Part shown: one piece after another, positions 28,601 to 36,900 of the stretch
Position numbering within the stretch: the first letter of the stretch is position 1
Layout: the number at the start of each line of letters is the position of its first letter
Notes under the pieces: generated by a model
Told to the model about the DNA's origin: nothing
Databases searched by the model: none
The model's input: only the letters and a program-made list of their open reading frames with translations
Assembly: GCA_910583835.1 (NCBI GenBank)
Contig: CAJTYM010000020.1
Span: 1-64,000, forward strand
DNA: 64,000 nucleotides
Direction: 5' to 3'
Origin: an uncultured Lachnospiraceae bacterium
Lineage (GTDB): Bacteria > Bacillota > Clostridia > Lachnospirales > Lachnospiraceae
Program-made: the position numbers and the translations under genes

Positions 28601-29081
28601 GGAGTTCCAGATTACGCAGGCTCAGCAGGGTTCGCAGAATCCGATTCCCGCAAAGAACAAAATATACAAATCCGGAAAGTACCAATATAAGGTGACGAAA
28701 TCGGCGGCGAAGGGCGGAACGGTAGAACTGAAAGCGCCCCTGAAGAAGACCATGAAGTCCGTAAGCGTACCGTCCACCGTCAAGATTAATGGCTATACTT
28801 TTAAGGTAACTTCTGTTGGCAAGAATGCCTTTAAGAATAATAAGAAGCTGACAAAGGTAACAATCGGAGCCAATGTGACGAAGATAGGCGCAAACGCTTT
28901 CTCAGGATGCAAGAAGCTGAAGAAGATCACGGTGAAATCAAAGAAACTCAAGAGCGTGGGCAAGAATGCCTTAAAGAACATCCATAAGAAAGCCGTAATC
29001 AAGGTGCCGAAAGCGAAGAAGAAAGCATATAAGAAGGTATTCAAAGGAAAAGGACAGAAGAAGACGGTTAAGATTAAATAA
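22623..29081 (+). CDS. Giant secreted GH127 beta-L-arabinofuranosidase with binding modules
   Basis: 2152 residues; ATG at 22623 chosen for AAGGAGG 9 bases upstream. Signal peptide (about 1-37). Three galactose-binding-like modules (about 60-233, 240-425, 434-605) share WNTW, WWAD, FPKSC and GIGIGEWEVYG motifs. Ig-like and Big_4 domains (605-800) precede the GH127 catalytic domain (about 804-1400). E1143, E1159, C1161, C1238 and C1239 (CEIC, CACCPPN) match the acid/base, zinc ligands and Cys nucleophile of known GH127, with the same spacing as I recall for Bifidobacterium HypBA1 (E322, E338, C340, C417, C418). Two InlB-type repeats, a DNRLRE-like domain, MBG-like domains and a Lys-rich BspA leucine-rich tail follow. 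Released L-arabinose from beta-linked arabinofuranosides is the expected product. Confidence 0.93.
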   Translation: MGKNVTMKWKRGIAFALSLALTLTMLPDVWPGTAVMAAEPEEAAVVAASEEGGAAGVAFQSENIAWKATAGADYSNTGADPGNVNNGYLATDKPGTTWNTWKQGGLSDPATIWLEWKVSQELDGMRIIWWADNANKEGSDNVTFPKSCTVEYQNEAGAWTQITGMTNESNESTDQVGVLYNNSDGNGVNGANKQWNTVKFKDKVKTKKLRLKITRSGTGNNGVGISEWEVYGNKSLDAEKVNIAGEATAEADYANSGSGLSKVNDGQLAGSGGGFTWNTWKKEGNLVYPYPITLKWKHRRTLSSMKVMWWADDVHAGDDMDGVMFPKSCEAEYWNGTDWVKITGMTDESGKTTDTVGIKCGSGQTAVSPDDAASANYTLEKNRYWNEVTFAEEIQTDQVRLLIARPDGTSIHAGIGIGEWEVYGDYEEDPIVMGFNIAPKAEASAEYENTDTSVDNVNNMALGGDSKTSWNTWNKDGNLKYPQPVTLTWEEPYDIASMRVMWWADDSQPGTAGGDGVLYPKDCKAQYWDYVTNGWKDITAMEDADGAAAASVGVAGNGTQGTNRTWNGIVFKEAVKTTALRLLINRPDNAGNTSGIGIGEWEVFGKEITDEFIGAEITGKRQLLKSETSEYYAESIPKNLNDAFTYKWSIPSASQSKIEIVGAANAKAVSIRAKEKGSASISLEMASGGRTVKAEYEVSIDEITTIDPYVTTTTPGKKPILPDTVVANGIAFDDPTPSLKSTTKKDFDFGESFNSKLMPVTWKWDQVKAEDYDEVGDTFTVYGTVPNTEIDAVANVTVKKAAAAAVENSTVTFENVELTDKFWLPKQKINALNSLNKAIYQIQQSSGGEPNFDNAIKKLNGEPYEKFSGLVFQDTDIYKTLEAISYTLSVIKDEKEDAEIIAQKAKLEKQLESWITKIEKVQYADGYINTHFTLRSEGYEGGRAPGTHRWRNMSNHEMYVAGHFLESVVAYTRYREGIGDPDYRLYVAGRRFADHIVERFGPNGTRHEVPGHEEVELALVKFAKLVEEYEGEGTGDKYVQTAKTLIDRRGEDYKLRESGYQGYQDGKREYSQDATPFTQETNAVGHAVRATYLYTGATDVARLLPDDDPDKAAYMNTLDNLWDSVANRKTYITGGIGVASKGEDFGGDYELPNNDSYCEICASISLANWNQRMNLVHEDSKYADVMERTLYNGILVGTNLEGTKFYYANKLEIPKAGGSTDGGMYGGVQRQDWFNCACCPPNLMRTIAKLSEYMYTVHGDNVYVNLFVGSDGKLNVDGTEVNLVQKTEYPWGDGTIGITVNPQQEKEFTMNIRIPGWVKEQVNKDAAIEVIPAGKTEAQAETIAMDENKGYVPVTREWKKGDVIKVKLPMEVRKTETNPNIKTNQGKIAIERGPIVYALEKAGNAQLNKDNISVSDFDPRNFVIPRDAELTANRREAYLKDVMMITGNVKYKNGNELIDAKLQAVPFYASNNRGDTDEYQPNGKSTRMTVWTNASGDAPVMHTVTLDANGGTLSKNSITIRDGQTIGSLPIPTRKYFEFLGWFDAKEGGNLIARDAAVSKDMTVYAHWEKDSAITIYTVTFDANGGKVSKASIDQEEGQKVGVLPVPMKAGSEFQGWYTAKEGGEEITKDTVVDRNFTAYARWNDPGVVFGASGSQTNVGADNAFLIAVGRDPSTEGNNESAAYAPDITATGGNKLGSTRVGCLIFKLSDAWRNLDPDKIQATVTINVVGINHELGDNKTKAGLFAVNKGLGDITLTDATTYPAKNDDYSRSATIYSKEWISKTDLGNKTFDVTDIVKELLEDENATHAVFRLQTVTSGFLVRNAGANMPKLTVKEKSEEDPDKNQGSLTITCEGFTYDGTTKPQPKVAQTTNTGAEVTYAYYTDAACTKEIAAPANAGTYYVKGTAKETDEYMQAVSEAIKFVIAPKKVEKATITGIVNQVYTGKALTQPNMKVDGYKEGVDYTLSYANNVNIGKATVTITFRGNYTGTITAEFQITQAQQGSQNPIPAKNKIYKSGKYQYKVTKSAAKGGTVELKAPLKKTMKSVSVPSTVKINGYTFKVTSVGKNAFKNNKKLTKVTIGANVTKIGANAFSGCKKLKKITVKSKKLKSVGKNALKNIHKKAVIKVPKAKKKAYKKVFKGKGQKKTVKIK
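28310..28414 (+). repeat. 105-bp block identical to 37720-37824 (copy 1)
   Basis: Within the MBG-like region of the GH127 gene; every base matches the block in the third giant gene, although flanking sequence is clearly diverged. Suggests recent recombination or gene conversion. Confidence 0.9.
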
Positions 29082-29103
29082 ACCGAAGAAACACTGACAC
29101 AAG

Positions 29104-29154
29104 GGGCTGCCGCTTTCACGTCTGAAAAGCCGTGGGGCGGCGGCGTCCTTTTCT
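29104..29154 (+). terminator. Imperfect GC-rich hairpin between giant genes
   Basis: An imperfect stem (about 29110-29120 with 29131-29140, G-U pairs and a bulge) followed by CCTTTTCT. It could be a partial terminator that lowers downstream expression. Confidence 0.4.
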
Positions 29155-29183
29155 ATTATGTTTTTAATGTGAGGTGAAAGATT

Positions 29184-32100
29184 ATGAGAAAGAGAATGGG
29201 GGCGTTATTTCTTACAGCTGCATTGCTCGTACAGCCGTTTGGCAGCGTAGCGAACGCAGCAAATGAGAGCCGGGCAGCTGATTTGCCGGAACCTGTCTTT
29301 GCGATGGATTTTGAAAACCTGCAGCAGGATGTTGAGGCGAAAATCAGCGGGACATTTACGGCGACAACGAAACAGGAGATTACGGTACATAATAATGTAA
29401 CGGTTCAAGAAGGCAGGAACGGTGGGAAAGCCGTGCTGCTGGACAATACGGAAGGAAACAGCGGCCATTTGACGATGATGAATACCGCAGAGCTTAATCC
29501 TTCCAGCCTTACCGCATCCTTCTGGCTGAAGAGGGTCAGCCCCCTTAAGGACGAGGGGCGGATTTTCTGGAGCAAAAAGAGCAAAACATGGAATTCCAAC
29601 GGCTGGGTTATGGGCTGGACGGGCACAGACGAACGCGGCGAGGCCATGGCGCTTTTGACCGATGGAGAAAATATGGCGAGAAAGATGGGCAATCCGGCAG
29701 AAGTTATGCCGGAAGGAACATGGTCTCATATCGTCGGTACGTTTGACGCGGCAACCGGCACGATGAAGGTTTACCAAAACGGCGTGGAAATCGCTTCGAA
29801 TACGGTATCGGGGGCTTCCATTACCAGGGAAGCGGCTGCAGACGTATTGCAGATTGGAAATTCTGGATATGGAACGGAAGGCATTGGCGCCGTGATTGAC
29901 GACGTTTGTATCTATAATCAGGTGTTGAGCAGCGAACAGATTGGACAGATGCTTGACAAAGAGGATCATCTGGTGCTGGACGCCCAGAGCCTTACGGTTC
30001 CTGAGCGGGTGGGGGCAGATTTTACCTTAGCCCTGCAGGGAGCAAACGGTTCTCAGATTACATGGGAATCCGACAGTCCCCAGATTGTGATTGGGGACGA
30101 CGGACAGGTGACTGTGACAAGGGGAGACAGCGATACGGTCGTGAATCTGACAGCAAAGCTTTCTTATGAGGGACACCAGGGGAAACCGGTAGAGAGGACG
30201 TTTCCGGTAACAGTCCTGAAGAAAAACGAGTCGGTAGAGGGGCTGCAGAAGCTGTCCTACGATGAAATCATAGACGTGGGAGGCACCGTCGGCACAAGGC
30301 TCAAGGATATGACGAAAGCCTATGCCATGGATTATCTGTATGGGCAGAAGATGGATAAATATCTGAGTGATTTCAAAGCCCACACGCATTCCGGCTGGAG
30401 CTGGCTGGAAGGAGAGCAGGCCGGCAAGTGGCTGGAGACCATGGCTAATTTCAAATGGATGGATCAGGACGGCTCAGTCAAGACGGCAATTACGAGCGTG
30501 GTAGACCGTCTGGCAGAGTCGCAGACCACAGAAAATAAGAGCGCCAAGGGATATAACAAGTTTGGCGGCTATCTGGGGAATGCCACTGCATCTATCCGGG
30601 AAAAGAAGCCGGTAAAGGGGATGGATCCCTATGAGATGTATTCCCTCCTCAATGGGCTTTTGATGGTATACCGCAATTACCGGCAGGATGCGCCGGAGCT
30701 GGCATCAAAGTCCATGGACTGCGCAAGGAAGCTGGCAGACTATCTGGTAGCAACGATTGGTGATGAGAGTACCAAGGTGCCCTATGCGGACGGTACGCTT
30801 TCTGATATGAATAAAGTGGAATTCTGGCCGCTGTGCGCATCAAACGGAATTACGAACAGCAACGGCGTGACGATTGCCGGGCATGACGTGCATCAGGGAT
30901 GGGAAGGCTCGCTTCTGATTGATCCTATGATGCAGCTGTCACAGGTAATCCAGGATACGGATGCAGCCGGTTCGCAGAAATATTCCGACTGGGTTGACTG
31001 GGTAGTTGGGAATATTGATAAGTGGGCGTCAAGCTGGAAGAATTATGGAGATACCCCTTATGCGGATTTGGATAAGGTTGCCGCAGGGGAAAAGGGCATC
31101 CATGAGATTCAGCATTACGTCCATGCCCATACGTTCCAGATGAATTTTCTGGGATTTTTAAGGAAGTACCAGGAGACGGGCGAGACGTCTTACCTTAGGA
31201 AGGTAGCGGGCGCATGGAATGATATCACCTCCAGGCAGATGTATATCACGGGTACGGTTTCCGTAGGAGAGCATTACGATGCCGGGCATAACCTTCCGAA
31301 TACCGGGGACGTCGGCGAGACCTGCGCGACTAACTCCTGGAGCTTGCTGAACAATAACCTGTTTGAGCTGACACAGGAAGAAAAGTATCAGCAGGTGGTG
31401 GAAGATCTGCTGTTTAACCATATGTTTGCCACCACGACCATAGACGGTGATGGGAACAGTTACCACAGGCCGCTGAATGGAACGACGGACCGTTTCTATA
31501 CGGGTCCTGACTGCTGTTCTTCTTCCGGTATGAGGATGCAGTCCTATGTTCCGTATTACCTCTATTCAAAATCGGATACGGAGGTTTATGTCAATCAGTT
31601 TGTCACGAATGAAGTGAAGATCAAAATGAAAAATGGCACTATGCATTTGAAGCAGACAACGGACTACCCGGAAACGGATACCATCAGCCTGAAGGTGGAA
31701 GCGGATTCCGTTGGCGGAATCCTTAACGTCCGTGTGCCGGGCTGGGTGAAAAATCCAACGATAAAGGTGAATGGAACGGCGGTAGCGACAGCGGTAACGG
31801 CGGGCGCATATACAAAAATTAACGTAAGCCCGGGCGATGCGCTAGAAATTACCTATCCGTCAGAGCTGACCTGGGTAAAAGGAGACAACTCAAACCAGGG
31901 CTCCTGGGCAATGAAAAAAGGGCCCATGGTATACTGCCTGGCTTCAGCATTTATGAGCCAAAAGGAGTCCCAGGAAGCGTTCGATGCAGATATTGCCAGG
32001 GTTACGGCTGCCGCCGTCCTCAATGCAGAGGATGGAAAAGCTGTCAAGACAGAGGGCAGCGTTGATTTCGGGCAGGAACGGATTCTGGGAAAAGGATACC

Positions 32101-33959
32101 GGATTAAGATGAATACAACGCATGGCGTACAGATTGTTACGGTTGTGCCCTATGCCAACATCGGGCAGTGGTATCGCATTGGGGATACAAAGCCCTCGGA
32201 TTATAGCAACGCAGTCCGCTATCCTTACCAGACCTGGATATCGGAAGAACTGACAGATTATCCCTCAGAGCCGGATCCCGAGATGACGCCCATTGTAAAA
32301 TATGATTTTGATACCATGGACGGCACGACAGTGAAGGATGTATCTAATCACGGTAAGGATGCGTCCGGCAAGGGACAGGCAACAATTGCAGAAGGAGGAA
32401 AGTTCGGAAAATACTTAAAGCTGAACGGCAGCGATGCCTATGTACAGCTGCCAAATGACATCTTGTATGGCTTATACAACATGACAGTTTCCGTGTGGGT
32501 AAATCCAGATGAGTTAAGTTCCTGGGCGCGGATATTCGATTTTGGTTCCAAGTCCGACCCGCCTTACCCGAATCTGTTCCTGACGGTAAACAGCGGCAGC
32601 AATAACCTGAGGCTGGCATATGAGGAGAGCAAATCCCCAGCCGAAAATAAGGTAGTCGGCGGACAGGTGAACGCCGGCGCAGCCTTAAAGACCGGGCAGT
32701 GGCAGCACGTGTGCACAGTGATTGACGGCGCAAAGGCAACCCTGTATGTAGACGGAAGAAAGGTTGCAGAAAACGTGGGATTCCAGTTTAATCCAGTCAA
32801 GACGAAAGACATGATAAGCAACATGCTTGGCAAGTCAAACTACGGAAGCGATAAACTCTTCAAGGGCGGCATGGATGATTTCAGGATTTATAACAGGATA
32901 TTATCGGAAAAAGAAGTAGGAATGCTTCAGAACGGAGAAGAGCCGATTAAGTACATTTCAACTGTGGCAACGCCGGACAATGTGGAGACCACGGTAGGAA
33001 ACGCCCCCATATTGCCGAATAAGGCCAGCGTATCTTACGATGATGGGACGAACGGCAGGGAACGCATTGTCTGGGACGAAATCCCCAAAGAGAAGTATGA
33101 GACGGCGGGCAGCTTTGAGGTGAAAGGCAAGGTCGGGACGTTTGACATCACGATTACGGTAGTCGTAAAGGGAACAGTGCCCCCGCCTACTCCGCCTGCT
33201 CCGGTTTCTTCTTCCGTGGAATCTGTAAAGCTGGACAAATCAGAGGTTTCCCTGGAGATTGGCGAAAGCGTAACCTTAAAGGCGGAGGTTTCTCCTGCCA
33301 ATTCGGTAAACAAGGCAGTGAACTGGAAGTCATCAGACCCAATGATTGCAGAGGTAGACGTTAACGGCAGGGTCACGGCGAAAGCGCCCGGCCAGGCAGC
33401 GATTACCGTAGTTTCCGTAGACGGAGGCAAGAAGGCGTCCTGTGTGGTTAGCGTGAAGGCTCCGGCTATCAAGCTTAATTATAAGAGCCTGCCGCTTCAG
33501 CGCAAGAAGTCTACAACGGTAGTAAAAATTACTTCCGCCAGCGTCAAAGGGGAGAAAATTAAGTCAGCCACAAGCAGTAAGCCGAAGATTGCTTCCGTTA
33601 AAGTGAAGAAAGGAAAACTGCAAATTAAAGGCCGCAAGATAGGGAGGGCTGTGATTACAGTAGTTTCTACGCATGGAGGCAAAGCGAAGATATCGATTAA
33701 CGTAAAGAAAAAGGTATCCGTATCTAAGCTTTCTATGAGTAAAAAGAAGTATACCGTGAAAAAGGGAAAGAAACTGCGCCTTACAGTTACGAAAAAACCG
33801 GTGACGGCAACTAATAAAATAAGCTTCCGTTCTTCTGATGAGCGGATTGTATCGGTTTCTTCTAAAGGAGTCGTAAAAGGAAAGAAAAAAGGAAAGGTCA
33901 CTGTCACGGCAGTCAGCAGCAATGGAAAAAAGGCTTCCTGTAAGATTACGGTAAAGTAG
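29184..33959 (+). CDS. Giant secreted GH127-superfamily enzyme with two LamG domains
   Basis: 1591 residues; GAGGTG precedes the ATG. Signal peptide (1-26). LamG-like domain (about 33-255), Ig-like domain (258-345), DUF1680/GH127-type alpha/alpha barrel and sandwich (about 350-1020), second LamG (about 1034-1255), Big_4, Big_2 and two Lys-rich Ig-like repeats. E696 and E712/C714 (GETC) keep the 16-residue acid/base-to-zinc spacing, and C777/C778 supply the Cys pair. The latter motif is DCCSSSG rather than CCxPN, so it belongs to a divergent subgroup, possibly GH146-like. L-arabinofuranoside hydrolysis is likely; linkage is unknown. It lies between the other two forward giants and is probably co-transcribed. 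Confidence 0.82.
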   Translation: MRKRMGALFLTAALLVQPFGSVANAANESRAADLPEPVFAMDFENLQQDVEAKISGTFTATTKQEITVHNNVTVQEGRNGGKAVLLDNTEGNSGHLTMMNTAELNPSSLTASFWLKRVSPLKDEGRIFWSKKSKTWNSNGWVMGWTGTDERGEAMALLTDGENMARKMGNPAEVMPEGTWSHIVGTFDAATGTMKVYQNGVEIASNTVSGASITREAAADVLQIGNSGYGTEGIGAVIDDVCIYNQVLSSEQIGQMLDKEDHLVLDAQSLTVPERVGADFTLALQGANGSQITWESDSPQIVIGDDGQVTVTRGDSDTVVNLTAKLSYEGHQGKPVERTFPVTVLKKNESVEGLQKLSYDEIIDVGGTVGTRLKDMTKAYAMDYLYGQKMDKYLSDFKAHTHSGWSWLEGEQAGKWLETMANFKWMDQDGSVKTAITSVVDRLAESQTTENKSAKGYNKFGGYLGNATASIREKKPVKGMDPYEMYSLLNGLLMVYRNYRQDAPELASKSMDCARKLADYLVATIGDESTKVPYADGTLSDMNKVEFWPLCASNGITNSNGVTIAGHDVHQGWEGSLLIDPMMQLSQVIQDTDAAGSQKYSDWVDWVVGNIDKWASSWKNYGDTPYADLDKVAAGEKGIHEIQHYVHAHTFQMNFLGFLRKYQETGETSYLRKVAGAWNDITSRQMYITGTVSVGEHYDAGHNLPNTGDVGETCATNSWSLLNNNLFELTQEEKYQQVVEDLLFNHMFATTTIDGDGNSYHRPLNGTTDRFYTGPDCCSSSGMRMQSYVPYYLYSKSDTEVYVNQFVTNEVKIKMKNGTMHLKQTTDYPETDTISLKVEADSVGGILNVRVPGWVKNPTIKVNGTAVATAVTAGAYTKINVSPGDALEITYPSELTWVKGDNSNQGSWAMKKGPMVYCLASAFMSQKESQEAFDADIARVTAAAVLNAEDGKAVKTEGSVDFGQERILGKGYRIKMNTTHGVQIVTVVPYANIGQWYRIGDTKPSDYSNAVRYPYQTWISEELTDYPSEPDPEMTPIVKYDFDTMDGTTVKDVSNHGKDASGKGQATIAEGGKFGKYLKLNGSDAYVQLPNDILYGLYNMTVSVWVNPDELSSWARIFDFGSKSDPPYPNLFLTVNSGSNNLRLAYEESKSPAENKVVGGQVNAGAALKTGQWQHVCTVIDGAKATLYVDGRKVAENVGFQFNPVKTKDMISNMLGKSNYGSDKLFKGGMDDFRIYNRILSEKEVGMLQNGEEPIKYISTVATPDNVETTVGNAPILPNKASVSYDDGTNGRERIVWDEIPKEKYETAGSFEVKGKVGTFDITITVVVKGTVPPPTPPAPVSSSVESVKLDKSEVSLEIGESVTLKAEVSPANSVNKAVNWKSSDPMIAEVDVNGRVTAKAPGQAAITVVSVDGGKKASCVVSVKAPAIKLNYKSLPLQRKKSTTVVKITSASVKGEKIKSATSSKPKIASVKVKKGKLQIKGRKIGRAVITVVSTHGGKAKISINVKKKVSVSKLSMSKKKYTVKKGKKLRLTVTKKPVTATNKISFRSSDERIVSVSSKGVVKGKKKGKVTVTAVSSNGKKASCKITVK

Positions 33960-33991
33960 ATGATTAAATTTATGATAGGAGGAGGGCCTCT

Positions 33992-36900
33992 ATGGGAACA
34001 AGAAGAATTGTAAAATGGAAGAGGGGTATAGCATTCGCATTAAGCTTTGCGCTGGTATTTACGAGCTTTGCGGATGGATGGTCCGGGACAGCCGTTAAGG
34101 CTGCCCCGGCAGAAGAGGGAGAAGCCATCCCCCAGGTGGGGGACGCGAAAATGGGAGAGATTACCCTGGAAGGGGAGAATGTCGCATGGAAAGCAACGGC
34201 AGCGGCGGATCATGTGAATTCCCCGGTTGCAAACGTGAATGACGGACGCTTGGCACAGGGAGCTGCCACATCATGGAACAGCTGGAAAAATGGTGGGGCA
34301 ACTTATCCGATGCATGTCAGCCTGAAATGGGATACAAACCATGAACTTGACGGCATGCGCGTGATATGGTGGGCAGATCTGGCGGTGGTTACGCCGGAAG
34401 AAGCGGATGCCAGCGTTACATTCCCTAAATCCTGTAAAGTGGAATATTTAGATGCTGAAGGAAACTGGCAGCCGATTACCGGCATGGTCAGCGAAAGCAG
34501 CACGAATACAGACCAGGTAGGAGTCAGTTATGATTCTTCTGTCAATGGCGGAGTAAACGGCGCCAATAAACAGTGGAACACCGTGAAATTCCCCGCTAAG
34601 GTTAAGACGAAGGAATTACGCCTTGTGATTGAACGCTATGGCAGCGGCAGTAACGGCGTGGGAATCAGCGAGTGGGAAGTGTATGGAAACGTGGCAGAAG
34701 GCGAGAAAGCAAATATTGCCAGAGAGGGTACAGTAAATGCAAGCTATGCCCAAAATCCAGCTAACAATGTAAACGATGGAAAACTTGCTGCAAAAACTGA
34801 AGAAGCGTGGACTAACTGGAAAAACGAAGGAGACGTGAAATATCCCTGTTTTATAGAGATGGAATGGGGCAGACAACGGAAAATGTCCGGTATGCAGGTC
34901 ATGTGGTGGATAAATGATTTGGTTACCGGAGATTCTATGGATGGTTTGGTTATTCCGAAAAGCTGTATAGCTCAATATTGGGACGAAACGGCTACTGCTG
35001 ATGAAAACGGCGATAAATGGGTGGCAATAATGGGAATGACGGATGAAACGAATCAGACGGTTGATAGCGTAGGGGTGAAATTCGGTTCAGCAGATCAGGC
35101 GGTATCGCCAAGTGAAACGAATGCAGGAAATTATCAAGAGGCAAATAACCGCTATTGGAATAAAGTAACATTTGCCCAGGAGATTACAGCAAAGAAGATT
35201 CGCCTGCTTATCGACAAACCGGAAAATGCCAGCAAACATTCCGGCGTAGGAATCAGCGAATGGGAAGTATACGGCGACTACGAGGACGACCCGATTGTAA
35301 GTGGTTACAACATTGCGCGTGGGGCAACGGCCTCAGCAGACTATTCAAATAACGGCACATCTCCCGGTAAAGTAAATGACGGAAACCTTGGAGGCAACGC
35401 CTCTACATCCTGGAATACCTGGCATAATCCGAGCCTGGAAGGAGCCCAGCCGATTACCCTGACCTGGACGGAACCACGTGATATCTCCGGTATGCGTGTG
35501 ATGTGGTGGGCAGATGGAACGGATCCCAATACGAATGGCGTAAGGTATCCGGGAAACTGTGAGGCATGGTATTATGACCATGCAATCAATGACTGGAAAC
35601 AGATTACTGGTATGTACAATGAAAGCGGAGAAGAGGTAACCTCCGTTGGCGTATCAGGAAACGGAACACAGGGCAGTAACCGGGTGTGGAACGGAGTTGC
35701 TTTTACAGAGCCGGTAAAAACAACGCAGCTGCAGCTGCGCGTCAGCCTTCCCGAAGGTACGGGAACCCAGAGAGGGATCGGAATCGGCGAATGGGAAGTG
35801 TTCAGCAAAAAATTTACGGATGAATTTATCGGGGCAGAGATTATTGGTCCTGAGACTATGGAGAAATATGAAACGAAACAATATCAGGCAGAAAGTTTCC
35901 CAAGCGGAGCGAAAGGGGATTTCAGCTATGAATGGACGGTTCCGGAGGAGTCGCAGGCCTACCTTACGATTGATGGCGCGAATAATCAGAAAACCGTTAA
36001 GATCAAAGCGATAAAAAACGGAGACGCCGGCATAAGCCTGAAAATGACTTCCGGTAGTACCGTTGCCTTCAAAGAATTTAAGGTAAAAGTTGCCACAGAA
36101 GGGGAAAGATATCAGGTAACGTTTGACGCCAATGGAGGCAAGGTAACGCCGGCAACGGCAGTATTCGATGATGGCAGCCTGATTGGAGAATTGCCGGTAC
36201 CGACCAAAACAGGTTCTGAGTTCAAGGGCTGGTATACGGAACAGACAGGCGGGACAGAGGTAATCGCAGATATGCGCGTAGAAAACGATATGACAATTTA
36301 TGCGCGCTGGGAAGAGTTGGACGTTGTGTTTGGCGCATCAAATCCCAGGGGGGACGTCGGTTCGTATTTTATTTCTACGAATGAGGACAAATCTGAAACC
36401 GGCAGCAATGTGTCGGCGGCTTATATACAGGATGAAACGGCAACCGGTGGAACAAAATGTGGAAATCCCAGAATAGGATGCATTGCGTTCAAGCTGAAAG
36501 ATACATGGAAAACTATAGATAGAGACCATATGATAGCTACGGTTACGATCAATGTGCCCGGCATAGACACTAATACGTTGAGGAATAACAAGACAAAAGC
36601 GGGATTGTTTGCAGTAGAACAAAATTTGCCGGACATTACTTTGACAGCTCCTGAGACGTATCCGGCGAAAGGCAACGACTATTCGAGAACTGCTACGGTA
36701 TTTTGTAACGAGTGGATTGCAGCAGATAATCTTGGCAAAAAAACATTTGATGTGACAGATATTGTAAAGGAACTTTTGGAGAAAAACGCAACTCATGCAA
36801 TCTTCCGCTTACAGACGGTTACAGCCGGATTTTCAGTTAGCAACAGCGGAGAAGATATGCCGTCTCTGACAGTTGAGGAAAAGTATACAGTAACCTTTGA

